Shown: positions 1 to 6,529 of the stretch, piece by piece
Layout of the letters: each line of letters opens with the position of its first letter
Numbering within the stretch: position 1 is the stretch's first letter
Source: an uncultured Synergistia bacterium
Lineage (GTDB): Bacteria; Eremiobacterota; SpSt-956; JAKJGF01
Reading direction: 5' to 3'
NCBI GenBank assembly: GCA_937888925.1
Contig: CALARM010000025.1
Span: 1-13,890 of the forward strand
Length of the DNA stretch: 13,890 nucleotides
Translations under genes and position numbers: made by a program
Notes under the pieces: generated by a model
Told to the model about the DNA's origin: nothing
What the model saw: only the letters and a program-made list of their open reading frames with translations
Database searches by the model: none

Positions 1-56
1 ATAACACTTCTGAACTGTGCTATATATTCTTTTGTATCCAGACCTATTTTTGCCAC
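1..56 (-). CDS. N-terminus of an unidentified protein (cut by the left edge)
   Basis: A minus-strand reading frame starts with GTG at 56-54 and stays open to the window edge. It encodes MAKIGLDTKEYIAQFRSV with the GTG read as Met. A strong ribosome site, AAGGAGG on the minus strand (plus 70-64), lies 7 bases upstream, which is ideal spacing and is the main support for the start. Only 18 residues are visible, so no family can be named. It is divergent from the SRPBCC/GNAT pair and may share control sites in the 57-319 gap. Confidence 0.6.
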   Translation of the reverse strand, partial: MAKIGLDTKEYIAQFRSV

Positions 57-168
57 AGTAATTCCTCCTTAAAAATGAGCTTTAAAAATTTTCGTTAGAA
101 AGTAAACTTTTCCTGCTTGCTTTTATAGTTGATTTTTAATTCTCATAACCTGTAAGGGAGAAATGCTT

Positions 169-180
169 ATGACCGGTCAT
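169..180. promoter_or_regulatory. Perfect 12-base palindrome, candidate operator
   Basis: ATGACCGGTCAT is its own reverse complement. The GACCGGTC centre stands out as GC-rich against AT-rich flanks. Short perfect dyads like this are typical binding sites for dimeric repressors such as the TetR family. It lies 113 bases upstream of the left-edge gene's start and upstream of the plus-strand promoter candidate. No regulator gene is visible in the window, so the role is inferred. Confidence 0.4.
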
Positions 181-229
181 TGTCTGTTCAACCATAAACT
201 GTTCAGGATTTTATTTGCTTATTCTTTTA

Positions 230-238
230 TGTTATAAT
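230..238 (+). promoter_or_regulatory. Extended -10 promoter candidate for the SRPBCC-GNAT pair
   Basis: TGTTATAAT is an exact extended -10 (TG, one base, TATAAT at 233-238). The region 17 bases upstream (210-215, TTTATT) is a poor -35, as often seen with extended -10 promoters. Transcription would start near 245, giving a leader of about 75 bases before the GTG at 320. A second TATAAT at 254-259 also lacks a clear -35. Confidence 0.45.
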
Positions 239-274
239 TATTTTACTATTTTTTATAATGCTGTTTCTGTACTG

Positions 275-290
275 TATTTAACGTTAAATA
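275..290. promoter_or_regulatory. Perfect 16-base palindrome in the SRPBCC leader, candidate operator
   Basis: TATTTAACGTTAAATA is a perfect inverted repeat with no loop. It sits just downstream of the two TATAAT-like boxes and 30 bases before the start codon, a position where a bound repressor would block transcription. SRPBCC genes in other bacteria are often paired with ArsR-type repressors, which bind such dyads, but no such gene is visible here. A perfect 16-base dyad in AT-rich DNA could still be chance. Confidence 0.4.
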
Positions 291-319
291 AGAATAGTTT
301 TTAGAAAGTGAGGGCCATT

Positions 320-712
320 GTGAAAATTAAAGAAAAAATATATATCCATATCCCCATGCACATAGTGTGGAATTTTTTAAACAGGGAAGAAGAAATAAAA
401 AAATGGTGGTCTGTTGAATTTAAAGAAAAAGCCATTGTAGATGATAAATCAGGTTATTCAGGCCATATAATTAGTATGGAAAAAGGAAGAAATATTTCTT
501 TTTCATGGACATGTGCCGTATGGCCATGTGATACGACAGTTACTCTGAACACTTATCCCGAACCTGCAGGAACCATTCTGGAAATAACTCATGAAGGGTG
601 GGAAATTTTTCCGGAGAAAGAAAGAGAAGAAGCCATGGCATACAGTGAAAAATACTGGCACGAGGTAATGAAGAATTTGAAAACTCTTGCAGAAGGAAGG
701 TCAATGGCTTGA
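320..712 (+). CDS. SRPBCC-fold (AHSA1-like) protein
   Basis: This 130-residue protein matches the START/Bet v1-like (SRPBCC) fold of the AHSA1 group, a small alpha/beta domain with a hydrophobic ligand cavity. The N-terminus reads KEKIYIHIPMHIVWNFLNREEEIKKWW, split here as strand one (2-11) and helices with the typical V-W-x-x-L and K-W-W pattern (16-30). The C-terminal helix has the usual W-x-x-x-x-x-x-L-x-x-L-x-x-G layout near 113-126. I chose the GTG at 320 because AGGG lies 5 bases upstream and the fold begins right after it. A GTG at 308 in the same frame would add four residues but has no ribosome site. The stop overlaps the next gene's start. The ligand is unknown. Confidence 0.75.
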   Translation: MKIKEKIYIHIPMHIVWNFLNREEEIKKWWSVEFKEKAIVDDKSGYSGHIISMEKGRNISFSWTCAVWPCDTTVTLNTYPEPAGTILEITHEGWEIFPEKEREEAMAYSEKYWHEVMKNLKTLAEGRSMA

Positions 713-1203
713 ATGTATTAAACCTTCTTATCAGGTTTGCATTACGTGAAGATATTAAATCTATTTCTTTTTTATCGAAACTTGCTCTTTCTACATGGCA
801 TATTATTGCCGAACCGGAACTGGAGGAAGAGATTAATAATTTTTATATGTCTCAGATAGATTGTAAATTAATACTGGTTGCAGAAATGAATAATAACATT
901 ATCGGCTATTCTGCATTTATAGATGGAAGACTTTCAGATAAAATTGAAGAAGGCAGATTACATATAACCAATACTGTTGTTCATCCTGATTTCAGACGTA
1001 AAGGTATTGCCGAGAATATCAGAAAAAAGGTTATTACTACAGGTATTGAAAGGAATATTAAAAGAATTACAACCAATCATCATCCATCAAATACAGCTAT
1101 AATAAATTTAAGCAAAAAACTCGGCTTCAAGGAATATAAAGAACGTACCGTAGATGATTCCTGTAAAAATGATATATTTATGGAATTATGGTTGCCATTA
1201 TGA
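709..1203 (+). CDS. GNAT-family N-acetyltransferase
   Basis: The 164-residue protein has the Gcn5-related acetyltransferase layout and probably transfers an acetyl group from acetyl-CoA to an unknown amine. Strand 54-59 and the bulge near 66-71 lead into motif A, VHPDFRRKGIAENI at 91-104, whose R-R-K-G-I-A forms the pyrophosphate-binding loop. Motif B follows as N128-x-A-x-x-x-L-x-x-K-L-G-F at 128-140. The start is TTG at 709, overlapping the SRPBCC stop as TTGA, with AAGGAAGG at 693-700 placed 8 bases upstream. The overlap implies translational coupling and shared function or control. The ATG at 713 is in another frame. TTG is an uncommon start, so a non-annotated alternative cannot be fully excluded. 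Confidence 0.85.
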   Translation: MNVLNLLIRFALREDIKSISFLSKLALSTWHIIAEPELEEEINNFYMSQIDCKLILVAEMNNNIIGYSAFIDGRLSDKIEEGRLHITNTVVHPDFRRKGIAENIRKKVITTGIERNIKRITTNHHPSNTAIINLSKKLGFKEYKERTVDDSCKNDIFMELWLPL

Positions 1204-1309
1204 TAAGGGACTGTAAAAAAATAACCTGTATTATCATCTCGTTACTCATCACGCATCACGAATTACGATAATGTAGTTATTTCCTGACAACCCCTGACCA
1301 TAATCTCTG
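1204..1309. other. Convergent gap between GNAT and M42 genes
   Basis: The gap holds a heptamer array (1242-1266) and an imperfect AT-rich inverted repeat: ATAAC and ATTATC at 1221-1235 can pair with GATAAT and GTTAT at 1267-1280. No T-run follows on either strand, so this is a weak terminator candidate at best. No coding potential is seen. Confidence 0.35.
1242..1266 (-). repeat. Heptamer array a (GTRA core on the minus strand)
   Basis: TTAC, TCAC, TCAC and TTAC begin at 1242, 1249, 1256 and 1263, an exact 7-base period over four units. On the minus strand these read GTAA, GTGA, GTGA and GTAA. The array lies just past the 3' end of the M42 gene and reads in the same direction as that gene. 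Confidence 0.7.
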
Positions 1310-2377
1310 TTATTTTTTACAATATTCTTCCCACCCATCAGGACTCTTATTGAATGAGAGTATAAATTCTGTAATTAATTTAACCGTATTTTCAATATCA
1401 ACATAATCTACCATTTCCACAGGAGTATGATAATATCTTGTAGGAATGGTTATAACACAGGCGAGTGCACCTGTTTTTACTACAGTGAAAAGATCGGTAT
1501 TGTTTGATGTATTATCAGGATATAACTGATATGGTATGGAATGTTCTTCTGCTATTTCCATAAGTCTGTGACTTATAAATCTGTTGTTACAGAGACCACG
1601 GCTGATTACAGGACCTTTTCTCATGGATATATCAGGCTTTTTTGTTTTGTCTGTGCCGGGATAATCGGAAGCCAGCTCAATATCTACGATTATTGCTATA
1701 TCAGGCTTTAATTCCTCTGATTTAAGTTTTGCTCCCAGGGAATTTACCTCTTCCTGTACAGATGTTACGGCAAAAACACATGGTTTGAATTCTTTGTCAG
1801 ACAGTTCTCTCAGAACCTCTGCAATGGCAAAACAGCCTGTTCTGTCATCAAGACCGGGGGACACAAGACAGTTATTCCCAATTTCAAAGGGATTGCTTTT
1901 TATTGACACATAATCCCCTACTCTGACTTTTTCTTTTACTTCTTCCGGAGAAGATGCTCCGATATCTACAAAGAGTTTATTTAAGGTCAGTTTATTCCCT
2001 TCGTCTTTATTATAAAGTTCTTCAGGGAATGTTATAATACCGGGTATATCTCCATGTTTTAATGTCATAATAGAAACTTCTCTTGTAAGAAGTGATGCAG
2101 GATAGTTATAACCAAGGGTCTTGAGATAGATGAAGCCGTTGTCATCTATATAATTTACCATAAGTCCTATCTGATCCATATGGGCTATGAGCATAATCTT
2201 CGGATAACCTTCTCCGTTTAATTTTGCTATACCATTATAATAATTATCAGTAGAAACTTCATCGGAAAAATTTTTCACATAATTCTTCCAAACATTCTGT
2301 GCGGGAAGTTCATAGCCGGGAAGTCCCGGGGTTTTAAGAAGTTCTTTTAAGAATTCCTTTGCTTTTGTGTCTATCAT
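1310..2377 (-). CDS. M42-family metallo-aminopeptidase
   Basis: The 355-residue protein is a cytoplasmic M42 peptidase (glutamyl aminopeptidase/tetrahedral aminopeptidase group), expected to trim N-terminal residues from peptides with a two-metal centre. Every expected ligand is visible: H66 and D68 in AHMDQIG, D177 in GLDDR, the E209-E210 pair in VQEE (catalytic base and metal ligand), D232 in VDIELASD and H317 in YYHTPVE. Length is normal for the family. The usual HMDEIG glutamate is Q69, and the usual G-L-R-G-A after EEV is N-S-L-G-A. I chose the ATG at 2377 because AAAGGTG (plus 2393-2387) lies 9 bases upstream. A GTG at 2389 would lie inside that ribosome site. It stands alone, convergent with GNAT and divergent from the kinase gene. 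Confidence 0.93.
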   Translation of the reverse strand: MIDTKAKEFLKELLKTPGLPGYELPAQNVWKNYVKNFSDEVSTDNYYNGIAKLNGEGYPKIMLIAHMDQIGLMVNYIDDNGFIYLKTLGYNYPASLLTREVSIMTLKHGDIPGIITFPEELYNKDEGNKLTLNKLFVDIGASSPEEVKEKVRVGDYVSIKSNPFEIGNNCLVSPGLDDRTGCFAIAEVLRELSDKEFKPCVFAVTSVQEEVNSLGAKLKSEELKPDIAIIVDIELASDYPGTDKTKKPDISMRKGPVISRGLCNNRFISHRLMEIAEEHSIPYQLYPDNTSNNTDLFTVVKTGALACVITIPTRYYHTPVEMVDYVDIENTVKLITEFILSFNKSPDGWEEYCKK

Positions 2378-2402
2378 AAAAAAATGCACCTTTCTTTGAT
2401 AT

Positions 2403-2423
2403 GTAACGCGTAACGCGTGACGG
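2403..2423 (+). repeat. Heptamer array b (GTAACGC-type)
   Basis: GTAA, GTAA and GTGA begin at 2403, 2410 and 2417, giving three exact 7-base units of the form GTRACGS. The array lies 26 bases before the M42 start and points away from that gene. It is an inverted partner of array c across the intergenic region. Confidence 0.7.
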
Positions 2424-2590
2424 GAGGATGTATTACCGGCGTAAGTATACGCAATCTATATTTAATTCTCATAAAGTGAGGAAAATAAACATAATATACC
2501 AATGTCCGGACCGGTAATTTATTATATCATAAAGATTATATTATATATCAGTGATTTTAATTACAGGAACAGATAGATTTCGAGAAATAT

Positions 2591-2619
2591 TTGACTAATT
2601 TTCTATTTTCGATTAAGAT
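2591..2619 (+). promoter_or_regulatory. Sigma70-like promoter for the kinase operon
   Basis: TTGACT (2591-2596) and TAAGAT (2614-2619) are separated by exactly 17 bases. This is the best promoter match in the window. Transcription would start near 2626, giving a 5' leader of about 78 bases that includes heptamer array c. Confidence 0.65.
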
Positions 2620-2650
2620 ATTTCTATATCTAAATCTAATGTTATACAGT

Positions 2651-2682
2651 TTACGCGTCACGCGTCACGCGTCACGCGTCAT
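2651..2682 (-). repeat. Heptamer array c (ACGCGTC units) in the kinase leader
   Basis: TTAC, TCAC, TCAC, TCAC and TCAT begin at 2651, 2658, 2665, 2672 and 2679, an exact 7-base period. The repeated unit is CGCGTCA. On the minus strand the core is GTGACGC, matching array b in inverted orientation. It lies between the promoter and the ribosome site of the kinase gene, so it would be part of the mRNA leader. Each unit also contains the palindrome ACGCGT. Confidence 0.8.
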
Positions 2683-2703
2683 GCTCCTGAGGCAGGTAAT
2701 AAA

Positions 2704-3879
2704 ATGATTGACTTGATGCCGGGAACTTTATTGAACAACACCTATACGGTAATAAAACTGCTTGGCAAAGGCGGAATGGGAACTGTTTATCTCGTAGAAG
2801 AAGCAGGACGTCCTCAGAACAGATATGCCATCAAGGAACTTATTTCCAACTTGAATGATCCTGAACAGGAACAGATAGCCTTTCAGACTTTTCAGACGGA
2901 AATAGCATTTTTAGGGCAATTAAATCATCCCCAGTTGCCGAAATTTTATGGCACCTTTACACACTGGAACAGAAACTATCTTATCATGGAATTTGTTGAA
3001 GGAGAAAGTCTTGAGAGTATAATACAGAAGAAAAAAGGTCCTCTTCCTGTTGATGATGTTATCTACTGGGGGATAGAAATAGCAAAAGCACTGGATTATC
3101 TTCATACTCAGAGTTCAGGCCCTATAGTTTATCGTGATTTGAAACCGGCCAATATAATAATCAGTCCTTCCGGTTCTGCCAGAATTGTAGATTTCGGAAT
3201 TGCCAGAAGATATGATCCTTCCAAAATGACAGACACTCTCAGATTTGGAACGCCCGGTTATGCAGCTCCCGAACAGTTTAAGTCTGCCAGGCTGGGACAG
3301 TCAACACCTAAATCTGACATATATGCCCTGGGAGTCATACTCTTCCAATTACTTACAGGTTATGACCCTACTATTACACCTTTTCATTTTCCACCTCCAA
3401 GACACCTTAATCCGCAGATAACACCGGAGCTTGAAAAAATAATAAATAAAGCACTTCAGAAAAAAGCTGATGACAGGTATGAACATATGGCAGCTTTCAG
3501 AGATACTCTGTCCATGTACAGCAGAGGCATCTACAACCAGTCTGTCTCTCCTCCTGCTGTCAGAGGGCCTTATGGCCAGTCTTTCTCTCCTCCTTCTGTA
3601 AGAGAAGAAGGAAGTGACTATATGAGTAAAAGAGAAAGGGATATAAGTGCTCTCATAAGACAGGATGTCCCGCCTCTTAAATTATCAACGAAGGCTGTCA
3701 CGGCTACTGGTATGTCTATTTTTACCTTTTGTGCTATCTCCGGACTTACGTTGCTTTCTACTGTATCTGCCTTCGGTCATTTGTTTGCCGAACATATTCC
3801 TATTATTATCCTTGTAGGATTAATACCGGCACTGATAATTTTACTGGTAGTTCTCTTTTCCGATTTTAGATTTTATTAG
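2704..3879 (+). CDS. Membrane-anchored Hanks-type Ser/Thr protein kinase
   Basis: The 391-residue protein is a eukaryotic-like Ser/Thr kinase with all catalytic motifs: glycine loop GKGGMGTVY (21-29), ATP-binding K44, Y-R-D with catalytic D145, K147 and N150, DFG (163-165) and activation end GTPGYAAPE (182-190). Tyr143 replaces the usual His of HRD, a common variant. After the domain (about 14-272) comes a linker in which Q-S-x-S-P-P-x-V-R occurs twice (279-300), then two membrane segments (about 334-356 and 365-386). The kinase should face the cytoplasm. The start at 2704 has AGG 7 bases upstream; ATG 2716 lacks one. The zinc-ribbon gene follows after 13 bases, so the two are very likely co-transcribed. 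Its substrate is unknown. Confidence 0.94.
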   Translation: MIDLMPGTLLNNTYTVIKLLGKGGMGTVYLVEEAGRPQNRYAIKELISNLNDPEQEQIAFQTFQTEIAFLGQLNHPQLPKFYGTFTHWNRNYLIMEFVEGESLESIIQKKKGPLPVDDVIYWGIEIAKALDYLHTQSSGPIVYRDLKPANIIISPSGSARIVDFGIARRYDPSKMTDTLRFGTPGYAAPEQFKSARLGQSTPKSDIYALGVILFQLLTGYDPTITPFHFPPPRHLNPQITPELEKIINKALQKKADDRYEHMAAFRDTLSMYSRGIYNQSVSPPAVRGPYGQSFSPPSVREEGSDYMSKRERDISALIRQDVPPLKLSTKAVTATGMSIFTFCAISGLTLLSTVSAFGHLFAEHIPIIILVGLIPALIILLVVLFSDFRFY

Positions 3880-3892
3880 GGGTGAACAAAAT

Positions 3893-4564
3893 ATGACGTG
3901 TCAAAAATGCGGATTTCAGAACAGCGATGCTGTTAGATTCTGTATTGAATGTGGAAGCCCACTGGAATATGATAGCTCTGATTTTTATGATACAGATGGG
4001 AAATCAGGTTATCCGGAGGAGGCAGGCTATCCCGAACAGGCAAGTTATCCTGAACGTGCAGGTTATCCCGAACAGACAGGTTATCCTGAACGTGCAGGCT
4101 ATCCCGAACAGACAGGTTATCCCGAATGCGCAGGCTATCCCGAACAGGCAGGTTATCCTGAAAGAGGTACCTTCAGGAGTGGTGGGACATCTCAGTATGG
4201 TATTGTCTGCAATACATATCTTCCCTCGGGAAATGATCCGAAACTTCTAAATATGGCAAGGGAAGGATGGAACTGGGGTGCTTTTATGTTTACCTGGATA
4301 TGGCTTGTCTGTCATAATATGGTTCCTTTTGGAATAGGTCTTTTACTGGCTTCATTTTTTTTCGGTCCTCTGAGCCTGATTGCTTCTTTTTACCTGGGAG
4401 CAAAAGGAAATGAACTGGCATGGACCTATAAAACTTTCAGGAATTTGCAACATTTCGAAGAGACAGAAAGGGCGTGGAACAGATGGGGGCTTGGTCTGTT
4501 TCTTGTAAGCATGGGAGGAGCCTTTCTTTTTATTATTCTGGCTATACTTGCAGGAGGACATTAA
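3893..4564 (+). CDS. Zinc-ribbon membrane protein with GYPEQA hexapeptide repeat
   Basis: The 223-residue protein starts with a zinc ribbon made of C3-x-x-C6 and C17-x-x-C20. Residues 39-92 are nine tandem copies of a six-residue unit, [GS]-Y-P-E-[EQRC]-[AT]. The C-terminal part resembles DUF2628-type membrane domains: NWGAFMFTWIWLVCHNM (127-143), further hydrophobic stretches at about 145-169, the G-N-E-L-A-W motif (172-177), and a last helix at about 199-220. A good ribosome site AGGGGTG (3878-3884) precedes ATG 3893 by 8 bases, and only 13 bases separate it from the kinase. Such zinc-ribbon and membrane-domain proteins are often next to kinases in signalling-rich bacteria. A scaffold, substrate or sensor role for the kinase is plausible but not shown. 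Confidence 0.85.
   Translation: MTCQKCGFQNSDAVRFCIECGSPLEYDSSDFYDTDGKSGYPEEAGYPEQASYPERAGYPEQTGYPERAGYPEQTGYPECAGYPEQAGYPERGTFRSGGTSQYGIVCNTYLPSGNDPKLLNMAREGWNWGAFMFTWIWLVCHNMVPFGIGLLLASFFFGPLSLIASFYLGAKGNELAWTYKTFRNLQHFEETERAWNRWGLGLFLVSMGGAFLFIILAILAGGH
4007..4168 (+). repeat. 18-base coding tandem repeat (GYPEQA units)
   Basis: Nine in-frame copies of an 18-base unit encode the proline- and tyrosine-rich hexapeptide of the zinc-ribbon protein. Copies differ at single bases and alternate between Q and R codons at position five, for example GYPEQT then GYPERA at 57-74. The alternation suggests some duplication of two-unit blocks. The unit number is likely to vary between strains. Confidence 0.85.
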
Positions 4565-4568
4565 GACA

Positions 4569-4593
4569 GTGAGCAGTGACCAGTGACCAGTGA
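4569..4593 (+). repeat. Heptamer array d (CAGTGAC units)
   Basis: GTGA begins at 4569, 4576, 4583 and 4590, an exact 7-base period. The array starts five bases after the TAA of the zinc-ribbon gene and reads in the same direction. CAGTGACCAGT in it can pair perfectly with ACTGGTCACTG (4631-4641) in array e, forming an 11-base stem. Confidence 0.75.
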
Positions 4594-4621
4594 ACAAAAG
4601 GTTGTACAGGTAATAAACTGG

Positions 4622-4656
4622 TAACTGATAACTGGTCACTGATATAGACTGGTAAC
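4622..4656 (-). repeat. Heptamer array e (inverted partner of d)
   Basis: TAAC, TAAC and TCAC begin at 4622, 4629 and 4636. A degenerate unit follows and an out-of-phase TAAC lies at 4653. On the minus strand the units read CAGTTAC, CAGTTAT and CAGTGAC, so the array mirrors array d and points away from the subtilase gene. It ends 7 bases before the AAGGAGG ribosome site of that gene. Confidence 0.65.
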
Positions 4657-4678
4657 TAATTTTAAGGAGGTTAAACAT

Positions 4679-6484
4679 ATGAAAAAATTTTCTCTCTGTT
4701 TTCTTTTATTATTCTTAATAGCTTTTTTGCCCGGATGCAGTAAAACTGCAGATATGACTCAACCGTTACAGACAGGAGAAGAGGAAAAATTATCTTTTAT
4801 TCCCGGTGAAATGGTGGTAGATTTCAGGGATAATGTTACTGAAACTGAAATTTTGAATTTCAGAAAAAAATATGATTTAGGTGAATTAACTCTTAACAGT
4901 AAATATTCAGATGATGAAAAACTTATGACGGTAAAGGTAGAAGACAATGAAATAGGAGAACTTGCAGAGAAACTTTCACAGGACCCACTGGTGGAATATG
5001 CAGAACCTGATTATATTTATTATGCTTACAGTGCTGTTCCGAATGATCCTCTTTATAAATACCAGTGGCATATGGATCAGATAAAGGTAAGGGATGCATG
5101 GGATATAAACACAGGTGAAGACGTTATTGTAGCAGTTATAGATACAGGTGTGGCCTATCTGAATTATGATAGATTTCACAGAGCGGAAGACCTGGAAAAT
5201 ACAGGTTTTACAGAAGGTTATGATTTTATAAACGACAGAACCCAGGCATGTGATGATAACTGTCATGGAACTCATGTGGCAGGCACTATTGCACAGACCA
5301 CCTATAACGGTAAAGGTGTCACAGGTATTGCCTATAATTGTAAAATAATGCCCCTTAAAGTACTCAGTGCCCAGGGTTTCGGAAGCCTTGCAGATATTGC
5401 CGATGCTGTAAGATATGCAGCAGATCATGGTGCAAAGGTTATCAATATGAGCCTCGGAGGGCCTTTCAGCAGTAAGATTCTCGGCTCAGCATGCACCTAT
5501 GCCTATAAAAAAGGTGTTACTATAGTGTGCGCTTCTGGTAACAGCAGTTCAACCCGTATAGGATACCCTGCTGCATATCCTGAATGTATTGCCGTATCTG
5601 CCGTAAGATATGATAAGGAAATTACCTTTTATTCCAATAAAGGTAAAAATATTGACATAGCGGCACCGGGAGGAGATCTCAGAGTCGATCAGAACGGTGA
5701 CGGTAAAAAGGACGGAGTCCTTCAGAATACTATCGGAAGAATGAACCCTTCTACTGATGATTATTATCTCTTCCAGGGTACGTCTATGGCATCTCCTCAT
5801 GTGGCAGGAGTGGCGGCAATGATTGAATCCCTCGGTGTTACCAATCCTGAAGCAGTGGAACAGATACTTAAAGACTCGGCTAATAAAAATGTCCCAAAAG
5901 ATCTGGATACCGGTTACGGTGCAGGTATTGTAGATGCCAGAAGTGCAGTTATGCATGCAGGACTGCTCAGAGGATTTGTAAAACTTCTCTTCGGTCTCTT
6001 CCTTCTGACAGGTTTATTCTATGTATTTCAGAATAAATACAATGTAAAGGCTGTTCCTTCATCTCCTCTGTTCTTTATGGGAAATATTACAGGCTCAAGC
6101 GGACTCTTTTTCCTTCCTTTCTTCGGCATAGCAGTTCCTTTATATAAGCAGATAATATGTTCGGGATTTCCTCAGTGGGAAATAGCATTCTTCGGAGCAT
6201 CATACCATATGACACCAATTTTCTACAGTGCTCTTGTCCCTTTAATTTTAACTCTTCTTCTGGGAAGACTTCCTGTGGTTAATAAATTAATCATCGGATT
6301 TAATGCAGGTGTGGCAGGACATCTTCTCTATGCGGCACTGAGCAATGATGCCACAATGATCTGGATTCCGCCGGTACTTGATAAAATATGGCTTCTCGTT
6401 AATTGTGGATTATGCCTCTTTATGGCATGGTTTGTTGTAATTCTCTCAAATAAACAGAAGATTAAAGAAAGTAAAGAATCCTGA
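4679..6484 (+). CDS. Subtilisin-like (S8) serine protease lipoprotein with C-terminal membrane domain
   Basis: The 601-residue protein has a lipoprotein signal peptide with lipobox L-P-G-C20, so it should be exported and lipid-anchored. Residues 41-115 look like a fervidolysin-type propeptide, ending in V-E-Y-A-E-P-D-Y. The S8 domain (about 125-425) carries the full triad: D155 in VAVIDTGV, H196 in HGTHVAG and S369 in GTSMASPHVAG, with oxyanion N288 in ASGN. A D-x-N-x-D-G-x-x-D-G loop (337-346) suggests calcium binding. Unusually, residues about 431-590 are hydrophobic with roughly five predicted membrane helices, which would also hold the protease in the membrane. The start has AAGGAGG 8 bases upstream. 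It follows the zinc-ribbon gene after 114 bases and precedes a small membrane protein gene. Substrates are unknown. Confidence 0.93.
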   Translation: MKKFSLCFLLLFLIAFLPGCSKTADMTQPLQTGEEEKLSFIPGEMVVDFRDNVTETEILNFRKKYDLGELTLNSKYSDDEKLMTVKVEDNEIGELAEKLSQDPLVEYAEPDYIYYAYSAVPNDPLYKYQWHMDQIKVRDAWDINTGEDVIVAVIDTGVAYLNYDRFHRAEDLENTGFTEGYDFINDRTQACDDNCHGTHVAGTIAQTTYNGKGVTGIAYNCKIMPLKVLSAQGFGSLADIADAVRYAADHGAKVINMSLGGPFSSKILGSACTYAYKKGVTIVCASGNSSSTRIGYPAAYPECIAVSAVRYDKEITFYSNKGKNIDIAAPGGDLRVDQNGDGKKDGVLQNTIGRMNPSTDDYYLFQGTSMASPHVAGVAAMIESLGVTNPEAVEQILKDSANKNVPKDLDTGYGAGIVDARSAVMHAGLLRGFVKLLFGLFLLTGLFYVFQNKYNVKAVPSSPLFFMGNITGSSGLFFLPFFGIAVPLYKQIICSGFPQWEIAFFGASYHMTPIFYSALVPLILTLLLGRLPVVNKLIIGFNAGVAGHLLYAALSNDATMIWIPPVLDKIWLLVNCGLCLFMAWFVVILSNKQKIKESKES

Positions 6485-6493
6485 AGTTAATGT

Positions 6494-6529
6494 AAAAATA
6501 ATGGTCAGTGAAAACTGGCCATTATTTTT
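6494..6529 (+). terminator. Intrinsic terminator after the protease gene
   Basis: A 16-base stem pairs 6494-6509 with 6514-6529 around a GAAA tetraloop, with one G-T wobble (TGGTCAGT against ACTGGCCA). The stem base is A5 paired with T5, which forms the U-run. It is nearly symmetric, so it could act on both strands. The next gene starts only 19 bases later with its own ribosome site and no room for a promoter, so the terminator is probably leaky or an attenuator. Confidence 0.85.

Larger units (their letters stand above)
57..319. promoter_or_regulatory. Divergent regulatory region between the left-edge gene and the SRPBCC gene
   Basis: This 263-base AT-rich gap separates two divergent genes. 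It holds the minus-strand ribosome site at 64-70, two perfect palindromes (169-180 and 275-290) and TATAAT-like boxes on the plus strand at 233-238 and 254-259. On the minus strand TATAAA (plus 127-122) is a weak -10 candidate without a good -35. I see no further coding potential. Confidence 0.5.
2378..2703. promoter_or_regulatory. Divergent intergenic region between M42 and kinase genes
   Basis: This 326-base AT-rich gap has no gene. It is bracketed by inverted heptamer arrays (2403-2423 and 2651-2682). Between them lie a short dyad GCGTA-AGTA-TACGC (2439-2452), a widely spaced inverted repeat ATTACCGG (2432-2439) and CCGGTAAT (2511-2518), and a cluster of ATTATA boxes at 2521-2545 that could act as minus-strand -10 elements for M42, although none has a convincing -35. 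The plus-strand promoter is listed separately. Confidence 0.5.

Noticed and set aside
308..319. GTG at 308 as start of the SRPBCC gene
   Set aside because: No ribosome site precedes it, while GTG 320 has AGGG five bases upstream and fits the fold boundary.
1221..1280. Bidirectional terminator between GNAT and M42 genes
   Set aside because: The inverted repeat is imperfect, AT-rich and lacks a T-run, so I note it in the gap but do not call a terminator.
2651..2682. Possible CRISPR array
   Set aside because: The repeat is only 7 bases with no unique spacers between copies, and there are no cas genes.
2403..2682. Inverted arrays as ends of an insertion sequence or MITE
   Set aside because: No transposase or target-site duplication is seen, the enclosed DNA contains the kinase promoter, and the same pattern recurs at several junctions with different units.
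3927..4250. An overlapping plus-strand frame through the zinc-ribbon gene
   Set aside because: It is kept open by the 18-base repeat, has no ribosome site and encodes a low-complexity protein. The zinc-ribbon frame has clear motifs and a good start.
4976..5956. Two open frames on the minus strand opposite the protease gene
   Set aside because: The S8 protease on the plus strand has complete catalytic motifs across this stretch. The antisense products have no recognisable features.
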